Shown: piece after piece, positions 1 through 9,705 of the stretch
How positions within the stretch are numbered: position 1 is the stretch's first letter
How the letters are laid out: every line of letters begins with the position of its first letter
Source: Cumulibacter manganitolerans
Lineage (GTDB): Bacteria > Actinomycetota > Actinomycetes > Mycobacteriales > Antricoccaceae
DNA length: 64,000 nucleotides
NCBI RefSeq assembly: GCF_009602465.1
Contig: NZ_WBKP01000013.1
Coordinates: forward strand, 1-64,000
Direction of reading: 5' to 3'
The notes under the pieces: model-generated
What the model saw: the letters and a program-made list of their open reading frames with translations, nothing else
Told to the model about the DNA's origin: nothing
The model's database searches: none
Program-made: the position numbers and the translations under genes

Positions 1-100
1 CGGCCTGCCGCTTGAGCTTGTCGGCGCCGCCCATCTGCTGCACCATCCGGGCGCGTTCGGCGATCTGCTCGACCTCGGGGGACCAGTCCTGCTCCGACAC
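1..100 (-). CDS. Acyl-CoA carboxylase carboxyltransferase (beta) subunit, N-terminus only
   Basis: Only the first 33 codons are inside the window; the gene runs off the left edge. It starts with GTG at 100, preceded by AAGGAG seven bases upstream. The residues MVQQMGGADKLKRQ match the opening of the biotin-dependent carboxyltransferase beta family (propionyl/acetyl-CoA or methylmalonyl-CoA type), which goes on with a helix and the carboxyltransferase domain. The enzyme would transfer carboxyl from carboxybiotin to an acyl-CoA in the cytoplasm. The family call rests on a short stretch, so substrate cannot be given. Confidence 0.6.
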   Translation of the reverse strand, partial: MSEQDWSPEVEQIAERARMVQQMGGADKLKRQA

Positions 101-465
101 TTAGCACTCCTTACGAAAGGGATGCCTCGTTCGTACCAGACCGGTCCGCCGGGTGCCTAGTGCGTCTCGCGGCGATGTTCCACGCCGCCCGTAGAGCACG
201 GTGCCTCGTCCTGCATCTGGCAGAACGAGACACCGTGAGCCTGACGGCGCTCACCGGCTTCCTGGTGACGGCGCGCTGCCTTGTTCCCTCGTCGGCGGTC
301 TGGACGTATGACGATCCGGTCCCCAGCAGCGCGCTCCCCAACGGCGTGCGTGAGAAAGAAGTTAGCCCACGATCGCGCATCGGGAAAGATTTCGGGTCGA
401 GTGACTTTGTCGGTCGAAACACACCGCGATCTCCGTCGGATCGGGGGCCGTTGCGAAGACCCTGG
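101..465. other. Non-coding gap between purD and the carboxylase gene
   Basis: A 365-base gap without a convincing gene. It holds one strong hairpin (197-237, listed separately) and the start region of the carboxylase gene. An open frame on the minus strand (111-422) has no family resemblance and no good ribosome site, so it is not called. The promoter of the carboxylase gene must lie here, but I see no clear -35/-10 pair. Confidence 0.5.
197..237 (-). terminator. 18-bp hairpin downstream of purD
   Basis: Arms CACGGTG, CTCGT and CTGC pair with GCAG, ACGAG and CACCGTG around a 5-base loop. The two interruptions are C-A mismatches on the plus strand but U-G wobbles in minus-strand RNA, so the stem is continuous only if read from the minus strand, the direction of purD. 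No U-tract follows, so termination is inferred from position and stem strength; an attenuator of the carboxylase gene is the alternative. Confidence 0.5.
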
Positions 466-1728
466 TTAGAGGCGGATCTCGCCGCGCTCGGCCTTGGCCG
501 CGATGTCGCTGCGGTAGTGGGCGCCCCGGAGATGGATCCTCGCGATCTGCGCGTAGGCCGCGGTCCGGGCCCCGGCGAGATCCGCGCCGACGGCGACCAC
601 GCTGAGCACGCGGCCGCCGGCGGATCGGATCTCCCCGTCGACCTCCGTGGTGCCGGCGTGCAGGATCAACGTCCCCGGGACCGGCGGCTCGTCGACGGTG
701 ATCGGGTCGCCGGTGCGCGGTGCCGCCGGATAGCCGTCGGCGGCGAGGACGACGGTCACGCTCGCGCCGGCGTGCCACTGCAGCGGCGGGTGGGCGGCGA
801 GCTCGCCGTCGGCGGCGGCGCCGAGCAGCGCGCCGAGCGGGGTCTGCAGCATCGCGAGCACCGACTGGGTCTCCGGATCACCGAAACGCGCGTTGAACTC
901 CACGACGCGGGTGCCCCGCGAGGTGAGCGCGAGCCCGACGTACAGCACCCCGGCGAACGGCGTGCCGCGGCGGCGCATCTCGTCGACGGTCGGCTGGGCG
1001 ACGCTGCTCACGACCTCGTCGACGAGCCCGGTCGGCGCCCACGCCAGCGGCGTGTAGGCCCCCATTCCGCCGGTGTTGGGCCCGGCGTCGCCGTCGCCGA
1101 CCCGCTTGAAGTCCTGGGCCGGCTGCAGCGGTACGACGGTGCGACCGTCGGTGATGCAGAACAGCGACACCTCCGGACCGTCGAGGTACTCCTCGACGAC
1201 CACCTTCGAGCCGGCGTCCAGGCAGGCGCGCGCGTGCGCCATCGCCTCGTCGCGGGACCCGGTCACCACGACGCCCTTGCCGGCGGCCAGGCCGTCGTCC
1301 TTCACGACGTGCGGGGCGCCGTACTCCTCCAGCGCCGCCGCCACCTGCTCGGGGGTGGTGCAGGTGCGCGAGCCGGCCGTCGGGACGCCGGCGGCGGCCA
1401 TGACGTCCTTCGCGAACGACTTCGAGCCTTCCAGCCGCGCGGCCTCGGCCGTCGGGCCGAAGCACCGCACCCCAGCGGCGGCCAGCGCGTCGGCGGCGCC
1501 GGCGACCAGGGGCACCTCGGGGCCGATCACGACGAGGTCGGCCGTCTCCGCGACGGCGAGCGCGGTGATCGCCGCCGGATCGCTCACGTCGACCGGCCGG
1601 GTCGCGCAGGCGGCCGCGATCCCGGCGTTCCCCGGAGCGCACACGATCTGGCTCACCGACGGGTCGCTCTGCAGGGCCGTGACGATCGCGTGCTCGCGCG
1701 CGCCGGATCCGATGACGAGAACCTTCAC
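466..1728 (-). CDS. purD: Phosphoribosylamine-glycine ligase (GAR synthetase)
   Basis: Second step of de novo purine synthesis: joins phosphoribosylamine and glycine with ATP to give glycinamide ribonucleotide, in the cytoplasm. The 420-residue protein has the family's normal length. It opens with the nucleotide-binding stretch MKVLVIGSGAREHAI, continues with an ATP-grasp core containing KDDGLAAGKGVVV, and shows the FNARFGDPETQ metal/ATP-binding motif near residue 285. GTG start at 1728 with GGAGTG ten bases upstream. It is divergent from the phosphodiesterase gene and lies on the same strand as purA, about 2.3 kb away, but not in one operon. Confidence 0.96.
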   Translation of the reverse strand: MKVLVIGSGAREHAIVTALQSDPSVSQIVCAPGNAGIAAACATRPVDVSDPAAITALAVAETADLVVIGPEVPLVAGAADALAAAGVRCFGPTAEAARLEGSKSFAKDVMAAAGVPTAGSRTCTTPEQVAAALEEYGAPHVVKDDGLAAGKGVVVTGSRDEAMAHARACLDAGSKVVVEEYLDGPEVSLFCITDGRTVVPLQPAQDFKRVGDGDAGPNTGGMGAYTPLAWAPTGLVDEVVSSVAQPTVDEMRRRGTPFAGVLYVGLALTSRGTRVVEFNARFGDPETQSVLAMLQTPLGALLGAAADGELAAHPPLQWHAGASVTVVLAADGYPAAPRTGDPITVDEPPVPGTLILHAGTTEVDGEIRSAGGRVLSVVAVGADLAGARTAAYAQIARIHLRGAHYRSDIAAKAERGEIRL

Positions 1729-1869
1729 TGCTGATCACTCCATGCGCCGGTTGCCGAGCCTCGTGCGGCCGCGGTCCCTCGGGCACAGCCTCGCCCAGCG
1801 TACTGGGGCGCCCCGCCGGCCCGGACCGGGCGGGGGCGCGCCGGTCGCCCGGTGGGGCACACTGACGGC

Positions 1870-2619
1870 ATGGGCAACCCGCTGCTGAGGGGTCCCGGTG
1901 CCGACCCGACGATCATTGCGCACCGCGGCGCGAGCGCCGACGCTCCGGAGAACACGATGCCGGCCTTCGAGCTGGCCTTCCGCTTCACGTCCTGGCTGGA
2001 GACCGACGTCCAGCCGACCGCAGACGGCGTCCCGGTGCTGCTGCACGACGCCGACCTCGACCGCACCACCGACGGGATGGGCCCGGTGCGCGAGCTGGCG
2101 TACGCCGACCTGCAGGCCCTCGACGCGGGATCGTGGTTCTCCCCGCACTTCGCCCGGACGCCGGTCCCCACGTTGCGGGGGCTGCTCGACGCGCTCCCGC
2201 ACGACGGTCACGTGCTGCTGGAGATCAAGGGCCCGCACACCGACGCCCAGCTGGGCGCCGTGCTCGAGGTCGTCGAGCGCAGCGGCGTCGACGAGCGGGT
2301 TCTGCTGCAGTCCTTCGAGCGCGAGGCGCTCGCCCGGCTGCACGCCCTGCGCCCGGAACGCCCGCTCGGGCTGCTCACCGGGGCCTGGGACGACGACCCG
2401 GTGGCCGAGTGCCGGCGGTACGGCGCCGTCCTCTACAACCCCGACCACCGGTTGCTCGAGGGCCGCGACCTGCAGCGGCTGCACGCGCACGGCATCGCAT
2501 CTGCGCCGTACACCGCCGACGCGCCCGCCGACTGGTCGCGCCTGCACGCCCTGGGCGCCGACGCGATCATCACCGACCGCCCGGGCGCCCTCGAGGACTG
2601 GCTGGCCGAGCGCCCCTGA
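1870..2619 (+). CDS. Glycerophosphodiester phosphodiesterase
   Basis: A 249-residue GDPD-family TIM-barrel enzyme that releases glycerol 3-phosphate from glycerophosphodiesters. Catalytic and metal residues are visible: HRG (H18, R19), EN (E27, N28), E-x-D (E44, D46) and HD (H59, D60). There is no signal peptide, so it is probably cytoplasmic. The ATG at 1870 is chosen over an in-frame GTG at 1852 because the family usually starts just before the HRG motif; neither has a strong ribosome site. It converges on the cold-shock gene, with a hairpin between them. Confidence 0.9.
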   Translation: MGNPLLRGPGADPTIIAHRGASADAPENTMPAFELAFRFTSWLETDVQPTADGVPVLLHDADLDRTTDGMGPVRELAYADLQALDAGSWFSPHFARTPVPTLRGLLDALPHDGHVLLEIKGPHTDAQLGAVLEVVERSGVDERVLLQSFEREALARLHALRPERPLGLLTGAWDDDPVAECRRYGAVLYNPDHRLLEGRDLQRLHAHGIASAPYTADAPADWSRLHALGADAIITDRPGALEDWLAERP

Positions 2620-2624
2620 ACGCA

Positions 2625-2662
2625 CTTCGGGCCGCCACTCCCGAAGGAGTGACGGCCCGAAG
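2625..2662 (-). terminator. UUCG-loop hairpin at the 3' end of csp
   Basis: Stem CTTCGGGCCG-x-CACTCC pairs with GGAGTG-x-CGGCCCGAAG. The single unpaired position is C-A on the plus strand but U-G in minus-strand RNA, and the loop reads UUCG in that RNA, an unusually stable tetraloop. It therefore fits termination of the cold-shock gene best, while also sitting right after the phosphodiesterase stop. No U-tail is present, as is common in actinobacterial terminators. Confidence 0.75.
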
Positions 2663-2673
2663 GGACGCGTGAA

Positions 2674-2880
2674 CTAGTTGATCACGGTGATGTTCGACGC
2701 CTGCAGGCCCTTGGGGCCCTGCTCGACGTCGTACTCGACCTTGTCGTTGTCGTTCAGCGAACGGTAGCCGGCCGAGTTGATCGCGGAGAAGTGCGCGAAC
2801 ACGTCGGCCGAGCCGTCGTCAGGCTGGATAAATCCGAAGCCCTTGTCGGCGTTGAACCACTTGACGGTGCCAGTAGCCAT
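2674..2880 (-). CDS. Cold-shock protein (CspA family)
   Basis: A 68-residue single cold-shock domain that binds single-stranded RNA/DNA and melts RNA structure. RNP1 (KGFGFIQ) and RNP2 (VFAHFS) motifs are intact and the length is exact for the family. ATG start at 2880. A leader of roughly 150-200 bases before the divergent IclR gene could carry the long structured 5' UTR typical of csp genes, but I cannot prove the transcript start. A stable hairpin follows its stop. Confidence 0.95.
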   Translation of the reverse strand: MATGTVKWFNADKGFGFIQPDDGSADVFAHFSAINSAGYRSLNDNDKVEYDVEQGPKGLQASNITVIN

Positions 2881-3130
2881 GAAAATCCTGTCTTCCTTCG
2901 TACGTCGGAACCCGCCTTTCGGGCTCCTCGTGCAGCTGGTGATGCTTGTGTACGTCTTGCAGGAGAACAGCGCACCCGTCGGGCGTTACCGCTGAAACAA
3001 CAAAACCGAAACCTCAACAACTACCGAGAACGCTACCGGTAGTGGTCAGGTGCGCGCCATGCCGGTGCGATGTTTCACATCGAGGTCGTACGCTGACCAG
3101 AGCGAACACCCTGGCCGGCGAGGAGGTGCA

Positions 3131-3943
3131 ATGGGCGACGAACGCTCCCGCGACTTCGTGCAGTCGCTGGCCAAGGGACTCGACGTGATCGCCTCGTTCA
3201 CCGCGGAGCGCCGCCGCCAGACGCTCAGCGAGGTGGCCCGCAACGCCGGCATGACCCGCGCGTCGGCGCGCCGTTTCCTGCTGACCCTCACCGAGCTCGG
3301 CTACGTGGAGCGCGACGGCGACCGCTTCTCGCTGCGCCCCACGGTGCTGCAGATCGGCCGCGCCTACCTGTCGATGCTGACCATGCCCGACATCGCCGAG
3401 CCGCACATGCGCGCCCTCGCGTCGTCGCTGGGCGAGGACGTCGGTCTGGTGGTGCTCGACGGGCTGGACGGCGTCGTGGTGGTCGAGTGCGAGCCCGGCC
3501 GCGCGGCCGACAACTTCGTGCACGTCGGCGAGCGGGTGCCCGCGCTGGCGTCCGCGTCCGGGCGCGTGCTGCTGGCGCAGCTGCCCGAGGACGAGCTGCG
3601 GGCGCGGACCCGCGGCCAGCTCGTGCCGCAGCTGACGCCGTCCACGCAGCGCGACCTGAGCGCGGTGCTCGAGACGGTCCAGGCCATCCGCCGCACCGGC
3701 TACGCGATCGTCGCCGACGAATACCGCCGCGGCGTCCAGTCGGTCGCGATGCCGGTGTACGCCGGGATCAACCAGCACCCCGCCGCGCTGGTGGTGTCCG
3801 TGCGGTCACGGTCGGTGACCCACGACGAGCTGGTGACGAAGGTGCTGCCGCAGCTGCAGCACACCGCGCACCGGATCGAGGCGGACTACACCCGCACCCT
3901 CGACGATCGGCTCTCCGCGCCGTCCGGCCGCCAGCGCGCCTGA
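3131..3943 (+). CDS. IclR-family transcriptional regulator (PcaR/PobR-like)
   Basis: A 270-residue regulator: winged helix-turn-helix at about residues 10-75 (SLAKGLDVIASF, then SEVARNAGMTRASARRFLLTL) followed by the IclR effector-binding domain to the end. The closest subgroup by pattern is the PcaR/PobR/PcaU set, which controls aromatic acid catabolism, but no catabolic gene is adjacent, so the target is unknown. Start ATG 3131 follows a textbook GAGGAGG. Upstream frames extending to 3050 are rejected for lack of a ribosome site. Confidence 0.9.
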   Translation: MGDERSRDFVQSLAKGLDVIASFTAERRRQTLSEVARNAGMTRASARRFLLTLTELGYVERDGDRFSLRPTVLQIGRAYLSMLTMPDIAEPHMRALASSLGEDVGLVVLDGLDGVVVVECEPGRAADNFVHVGERVPALASASGRVLLAQLPEDELRARTRGQLVPQLTPSTQRDLSAVLETVQAIRRTGYAIVADEYRRGVQSVAMPVYAGINQHPAALVVSVRSRSVTHDELVTKVLPQLQHTAHRIEADYTRTLDDRLSAPSGRQRA

Positions 3944-3980
3944 CGCCGCAGCCGCTCGGACGGCGCCTAGGGGGCCGCGG

Positions 3981-5279
<1,299 letters not shown>

Positions 5280-5387
5280 TCACCATCGACTACGGCGGAT
5301 GCGTGGCGCTCCGCCGCGGTACAGCCTACGGCAGCGCCGCCTGTAGGTTTGCACCGCGAAAGATCTGCGCGAGAAGGGCCGTGCCAC

Positions 5388-6128
5388 ATGCTCACCGTCG
5401 TCGAGGACCCGTTCGCCGCACCGTCGCGCCGGTCCGGGGAGACCCGGGTGATCCGGTGGACCGCGGCGCCCGGCCGCGACGAGGTGCGCGCGGCGGTCAA
5501 GGCCGCCGGTGACGAGGGCCTCGCGGTGAGCGGTTCGCTGGCCTCGTTGAGCCTCCTCGTCGAGGGGCTGCGGCGCGCGGGCGCGCTGCCCGGCACGCCC
5601 GTGGCATTCCTGCCCGGCCCGAGCGCCGACGCCGCGACCCACGACCTCGCCGATCTCCTGGCGCTGCCCCGCACACTCGACGAGGCGCTCGCGAGCGCAC
5701 CCACCGAGCTGCCGCTGGCCCGCAACGACATCGGTGGGGTGCTCCTGCACGAGGCGAGCTTCATACCCGCCGCGGGTCGCACCTTCGGCGTCCAGGCGTA
5801 CCACGACGACGAGCGGATCGCGGACGGCACGGTCCGGCGCATCGACGTCCGGATCGACTATGCGGCGCAGGCCCGCCTGTTGGCGACCGTGACGCCGCCG
5901 AGCGGGCGGCGCCGGACGTCGACCACCGCCGGACGGGCCGTGCAGCTCGCCACCGACCCCGTCGCGATGGTCGTGGACGGGCGCGCGCCCGAGGAGGTGG
6001 ACGGGCGCACCTGGTACGTCGACGACCGTGAGCACTGGCTGCTGCGCGGCGCCGTCCGGCCCGCGCTCCGCGAGCCGGACGGCGCTCGCGCGGCCGGCCC
6101 CCGGTGGAATCCCTTCCGGCGCCGGTAG
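5388..6128 (+). CDS. Diacylglycerol-kinase-catalytic-like protein, motif-poor
   Basis: A 246-residue protein whose central part, RRAGALPGTPVAFLPGPSADAATHDLADLLALP, has the layout of the diacylglycerol/lipid kinase catalytic fold ('TP.g.lP.GS.NDfAR.lglp'). The glycine-rich GGDGT nucleotide loop expected before it is replaced by SGSLAS, and the ND pair is AA/TH. So the fold may be kept while ATP phosphotransfer is doubtful. The C-terminus ends in a basic FRRR tail. ATG 5388 after AAGGG. The assignment is by pattern only. Confidence 0.45.
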   Translation: MLTVVEDPFAAPSRRSGETRVIRWTAAPGRDEVRAAVKAAGDEGLAVSGSLASLSLLVEGLRRAGALPGTPVAFLPGPSADAATHDLADLLALPRTLDEALASAPTELPLARNDIGGVLLHEASFIPAAGRTFGVQAYHDDERIADGTVRRIDVRIDYAAQARLLATVTPPSGRRRTSTTAGRAVQLATDPVAMVVDGRAPEEVDGRTWYVDDREHWLLRGAVRPALREPDGARAAGPRWNPFRRR

Positions 6129-6159
6129 CCGGCGCCGAGGCGGCGCTGGTCGTTGGTCG

Positions 6160-6199
6160 GATTCCCCGAATGCAGCGGGAACGCTGCATCGCGGGAATC
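6160..6199 (+). terminator. GGAA-loop hairpin after the kinase-like gene
   Basis: GATTCCC and ATGCAGCG pair with CGCTGCAT and GGGAATC around a GGAA tetraloop, with a symmetric 3x3 internal loop. It lies 31 bases after the stop at 6128 and about 65 bases before the CYTH-CHAD start. No T-run follows; a terminator is the likeliest role. Confidence 0.55.
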
Positions 6200-6264
6200 T
6201 CACCGAGAGGACGTGGACGCGGCGACGCCATGCGCACCTCGACGGCCTGGGCGAAGATGTACAG

Positions 6265-7782
6265 GTGAGCGTCTCCGAATCCCGCGAGGTCGAGCGCAAG
6301 TACGCCGTCCCGCCCACCGCCCAGGTCCCGGACCTGCACGCCGTCCCCGGCGTGGCGCGGGTGCGCCACCTCGCTCCGGTGACCCTGCGCGCCCAGTACT
6401 TCGACACCGCCGACCTCGCCCTGCTGCGCGAGCGGATCACGCTGCGCAAGCGGAGCGGCGGAGCGGACGAGGGATGGCACCTCAAGCTGCCGGGGAGCGG
6501 CTTCCGGCGGGAGCTGCACGCCCCGTTCAGCGCATCCGACGACGTCCCTCAGGATCTCGCCGTGCGGCTGCACGCCGTGCTGCGCGGCCGTCCGGCCGAG
6601 CCGCTGGTGCGGCTGACGACGGTACGGACGATCCACGAGCTGCTCGACGAGGAAGGCGCGGTGCTCGCCGAGCTCTGCGATGACGAGGTCACCAGCGCGC
6701 CCGACATCGCCGGGCCGGACGCCGCCCGATGGCGTGAATGGGAGGTCGAGCTCGGCAGCGGCCCCGAGGACCTGCTGGATGCCGTCGAGCCGTCGTTGCT
6801 CGCTGCCGGGGCGTCCACCGATGCGGGCCCCTCGAAGCTGGCTCGGGCACTCGGCGAGCGCACTCCCCCGGCCCGGCCCGGCCCGCCCGAGCTCGGCCCG
6901 TCCCCCACGGCCGCCGCGGTCGCCCGCGACTACCTGCGCCAGGAGAGCGACCGGCTGAAGTCCCGCGACCCGGGCGCCCGGCTGCACGAGCACGATGCCG
7001 TCCATCAGATGCGGGTGGCCGCACGGCGGCTGCGCTCGGTGCTGTCGTCGTACCGCGCCATCGTCGGGCGAGAACGCTCGCGCGCGCTGCGCGGCGAGCT
7101 CAAGGCGCTCGCCGACGTGCTCGGCGGAGCCCGGGACAGCGAGGTCATGCTGGCCCGGCTCGACGAGCTGCTCGACGAGCAGCCGACGCGGGGTGTCCGC
7201 GGCCCCGTACGGGCTCGGATCGACGCCGCGTTGCACGAGCGGTACGACCGCGCCCACGACGCGGCCGTCAGGTTCATGAGCTCGGCGCGGTACTACCGGC
7301 TGCTCGACACGCTCGACGCGTTGGTCGATGACTGGCGGCCCGCCGGCGGCGACATCCCGGCCGACGACCTGGCCGAGGTCTTCGCGCGCGACTGGAAGCG
7401 GCTGCGGGCCGCCGTCCGCCTCGCCGACGAGCTCGACGACCCCGACGAGCACCAGGCGGCGCTGCACGACGTCCGCAAGGCGGCCAAGCGGGTGCGCTAC
7501 GGGATGGACTCGGCGGTCGGCGTGCTGGGCAAGGACGCCAAGCGGATCGCGAAGTCGGCCTCGCGGATCACCGAGCTGCTCGGCGACCACAACGACAGCC
7601 TGATCACCGCGCAGCTGATCGGCGACCTCGCCGACGAGGCGTTCGCGCGCGGCGAGGACACCTTCACCTACGGACGGATGCAGGCCGTCGAGGAGTCGAA
7701 CGCGGCACTGTCCCGCGACGCGCTGGCCGACGCCCTCGGCGAGCTCAGCCGGCGCCGGCTGGCGGGCTGGAAGAAGCTGTAG
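6265..7782 (+). CDS. CYTH and CHAD domain protein
   Basis: A 505-residue two-domain protein. The N-terminal CYTH (triphosphate tunnel) domain has the signature E-V-E-R-K (E8, E10, K12), used by enzymes that bind triphosphates such as inorganic tripolyphosphate. The C-terminal CHAD domain (about 215-500) is helical and rich in conserved histidines and arginines (VHQMRVAARRLRSVL, LHDVRKAAKRVRYGM) and is known to bind polyphosphate. This suggests a polyphosphate-associated role. GTG start at 6265 puts the ExExK motif at the usual place. Far upstream in-frame starts are rejected. Confidence 0.9.
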   Translation: MSVSESREVERKYAVPPTAQVPDLHAVPGVARVRHLAPVTLRAQYFDTADLALLRERITLRKRSGGADEGWHLKLPGSGFRRELHAPFSASDDVPQDLAVRLHAVLRGRPAEPLVRLTTVRTIHELLDEEGAVLAELCDDEVTSAPDIAGPDAARWREWEVELGSGPEDLLDAVEPSLLAAGASTDAGPSKLARALGERTPPARPGPPELGPSPTAAAVARDYLRQESDRLKSRDPGARLHEHDAVHQMRVAARRLRSVLSSYRAIVGRERSRALRGELKALADVLGGARDSEVMLARLDELLDEQPTRGVRGPVRARIDAALHERYDRAHDAAVRFMSSARYYRLLDTLDALVDDWRPAGGDIPADDLAEVFARDWKRLRAAVRLADELDDPDEHQAALHDVRKAAKRVRYGMDSAVGVLGKDAKRIAKSASRITELLGDHNDSLITAQLIGDLADEAFARGEDTFTYGRMQAVEESNAALSRDALADALGELSRRRLAGWKKL

Positions 7783-8196
7783 CTAGCCGAGGTGGCTGCG
7801 CGCCTCCGGGTCGCTGTCGTCGAGCAGCGTGCTGAGCCGCTCGACCTCGTCGTGCTCGCCGATCGCGCTGGCCGCCTGCGCGAGGTAGTAGAAGCAGCGC
7901 AGGACGCCGCGGTTCGGCTCGTGCGACCACGGCACGTGCCCCCAGCCCTTCCAGCCGTTGCGCCGCAGCGCGTCCAGGCCGCGGTGGTAGCCGGTGCGCG
8001 CGTACGCGTACGCGGCGATCGGGTCGTCACCGGCGAGCGCCTCGGCGGCCAGGTCGGCCCACGCCGCCGAGTCGGTCGGGTGGGCCGCCGCGATCGCTCG
8101 CGGCTGGGCTCCGGACGCGCGCATCGCCTCCGCGCCGGCGTCCGCCGGCAGGAGCACGGACGGCGGCTGGGCCAGGAGATCTTCACCGATAGGCAT
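7783..8196 (-). CDS. DUF3151 family protein
   Basis: A 137-residue protein of an actinobacterial family without known function. The hallmark stretch around RRNGWKGWGHVPWSHEPNRG and the C-terminal FYYLAQAASAIGE helix are clear. In many actinobacteria the family sits close to fba; here fba is 15 kb away. Transcribed on the minus strand after hup, with the family-A palindrome between them. Converges on the CHAD gene with no gap. Confidence 0.85.
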   Translation of the reverse strand: MPIGEDLLAQPPSVLLPADAGAEAMRASGAQPRAIAAAHPTDSAAWADLAAEALAGDDPIAAYAYARTGYHRGLDALRRNGWKGWGHVPWSHEPNRGVLRCFYYLAQAASAIGEHDEVERLSTLLDDSDPEARSHLG

Positions 8197-8245
8197 GCCC
8201 GCAATCCTTCCACGCCCCCGGTCGGCCGGCGCCGCGGACAGACGA

Positions 8246-8305
8246 AAGCGGGCTTCGTCGCCCAGGGCGGGGAAGTTTCCCCGCCTTGAGCGTCGAAGCC
8301 CGCTT
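8246..8305. repeat. Palindromic element family A, copy 1
   Basis: Outer arms AAGCGGGCTTCG / CGAAGCCCGCTT pair over 12 bp; an inner stem GGCGGGGAA / TTCCCCGCC pairs over 9 bp around a 2-base loop. The pieces 'cgggyttcgtcg' and 'aagtttccccgc' recur at 43891 and 44847. It lies 11 bases after the hup stop, so it may end hup transcripts on the minus strand. Not within any gene. Confidence 0.8.
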
Positions 8306-8316
8306 GTGCGCCTGCG

Positions 8317-8595
8317 CTACTTGCCGGCGACGTCGTTCTTGAACGCGGTCGCGGCCTTGAAGCCGGGAACCGTCGTGGCGGCGATCTGGATCTCGTCACC
8401 GGTCTGCGGGTTGCGGCCGGTGCGAGCCGAACGCTCGCGGGGCTCGAAGGTGCCCAGGCCAGCGATCTGAACCTTGGCACCACCGGCGACAGCGCCACGG
8501 ATGGCGGTCGCGACGGCCTTGATCGCGCGGTCGGCGTCCGCCTGGCTCAGGCCGGTCTCGGTGGCGACTGCGGCGACGAGCTCGTCTTTATTCAT
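8317..8595 (-). CDS. HU-family DNA-binding protein
   Basis: A 92-residue histone-like protein that bends and compacts DNA as a dimer. It has the complete HU body, including the DNA-binding arm segment (GLGTFEPRERSARTGRNPQTGDEIQIAA). It is the short bacterial form: the lysine/alanine-rich C-terminal tail common in mycobacterial and streptomycete HupB/HupS is absent. ATG at 8595. Upstream, the Rpf-like gene ends in its own terminator, so hup has a separate promoter in 8596-8705. Confidence 0.95.
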   Translation of the reverse strand: MNKDELVAAVATETGLSQADADRAIKAVATAIRGAVAGGAKVQIAGLGTFEPRERSARTGRNPQTGDEIQIAATTVPGFKAATAFKNDVAGK

Positions 8596-8705
8596 GTCAA
8601 TTCACCTCAGGGTGCTAGTGGGATACCTCGGCCACGGTAGCCGGTCCACGCGGGGAAACCGCGGATTCGGCGTGTCCGGACGGCCATTTGTGTCCTCGGC
8701 GACAC

Positions 8706-8756
8706 AAAAAACTCCCCAGGGCGCGGCAGCTTCCTCGTCTACCGCGACCTGGGGAG
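8706..8756 (-). terminator. Intrinsic terminator of the Rpf-like gene
   Basis: Stem CTCCCCAGG-x-CGCGG pairs with CCGCG-x-CCTGGGGAG and is followed on the minus strand by six Ts. This is the most canonical factor-independent terminator in the window, 14 bases after the stop at 8770. Confidence 0.9.
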
Positions 8757-8769
8757 GTGCTTCAGAATA

Positions 8770-9705
8770 CTATGCGTGGTAGCTCCCGCTCCAGGCCGCG
8801 GCCCACGTGAGCGGCCCGATGTAGCCGACCTGCTCGAGGCCGTTCTGCGCCTGTACGGCGAGGACGACGGCCGCGGTGTTGGGCCCGAAGTACCCCGTGC
8901 TGCTCAGCGGGGCGCCCTTGGCCACCATCTGCGCCTGCCACTGCCGCAACGCCTCGGAGTAGACGCCCTTGCGCAGCTGGCCCGGGTAGCCGGGCGCGGA
9001 CGACGAGGCCGTCGTGGTCCCGGAGGCGCTCTGGCCGTTGTACGTGCCGGTGAACGCCGCCGCCCAGGTCTGCGGGCCGATGAACCCGACCTGCTCGAGG
9101 CCGTTCTGCCGCTGGACCTCCAGCACCAGCGCCTGGGTCAGCGGTCCGAAGTAGCCGGTCGCGGGGACGCCGGCGCCGCGGGCCGCCATCTGCTGCTGCC
9201 ACACCTTGATCGCGGCGCTCGACTGCCCGTAGCTCAGCTGGCCCTGGTAGCCGGGGTTGTCGGAGGTGGAGGACTGGTTGGAGGCCGCACCGCCGATGCT
9301 GATGTCGCCGGTGACGCCCGACCGCGCGTCTGCGTCGTTGCCGAAGCCGAGGATGCTCGCGCACTCCCACGGCTGCCAGCCACGCATCCGGTAGAGCATC
9401 AGGGCGCGCGCGTCCTGCTCGGACGGCGATGCCTGGTGGGGGTATCCGCTGCCGCCGACCGAGCGCCAGGTCGCGAGGTCGAACTGATAGGCCCCGTAGT
9501 AGCCGTTGCCGGTGTTGATGGAGTAGTTGTTGCTCGACTCGCACTTGCGCAGCGCGAGCCACTGGTCGGAGCTGGGGTCGGCGACCGCGGTGCTGCCCGG
9601 CAGCAGGGCGGGTATCCCGACGACGACGGCCGCGCCGAGCGTGGCGACAGCGAACAGCTTCCTGGATCCGCGGCGAACCGCCGCGGCGGGAGTCCATGAG
9701 GGCAC
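8770..9705 (-). CDS. Secreted Rpf-like transglycosylase with two peptidoglycan-binding repeats
   Basis: A 311-residue exported protein. A signal sequence (RRGSRKLFAVATLGAAVVVG, about 11-30) is followed by the resuscitation-promoting-factor/lysozyme-like domain (about 46-120) with catalytic Glu56 in the motif RKCESSNNY. Two 65-residue peptidoglycan-binding repeats follow, each ending GLEQVG(F/Y)IGP.TWAAA. It should cut glycan strands at the cell surface. GTG 9705 is chosen because AAAGG lies 8 bases before it and it gives a normal signal peptide; an ATG at 9810 would add 35 residues that spoil it. It has a strong terminator and a long leader. Confidence 0.85.
   Translation of the reverse strand: MPSWTPAAAVRRGSRKLFAVATLGAAVVVGIPALLPGSTAVADPSSDQWLALRKCESSNNYSINTGNGYYGAYQFDLATWRSVGGSGYPHQASPSEQDARALMLYRMRGWQPWECASILGFGNDADARSGVTGDISIGGAASNQSSTSDNPGYQGQLSYGQSSAAIKVWQQQMAARGAGVPATGYFGPLTQALVLEVQRQNGLEQVGFIGPQTWAAAFTGTYNGQSASGTTTASSSAPGYPGQLRKGVYSEALRQWQAQMVAKGAPLSSTGYFGPNTAAVVLAVQAQNGLEQVGYIGPLTWAAAWSGSYHA

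Noticed and set aside
111-422. 103-residue minus-strand frame before the carboxylase gene
   Set aside because: No recognisable family, no ribosome site, and it contains the purD terminator hairpin.
160-1734. 524-residue plus-strand frame opposite purD
   Set aside because: Shadow of purD; repetitive Arg/Gly/Asp composition.
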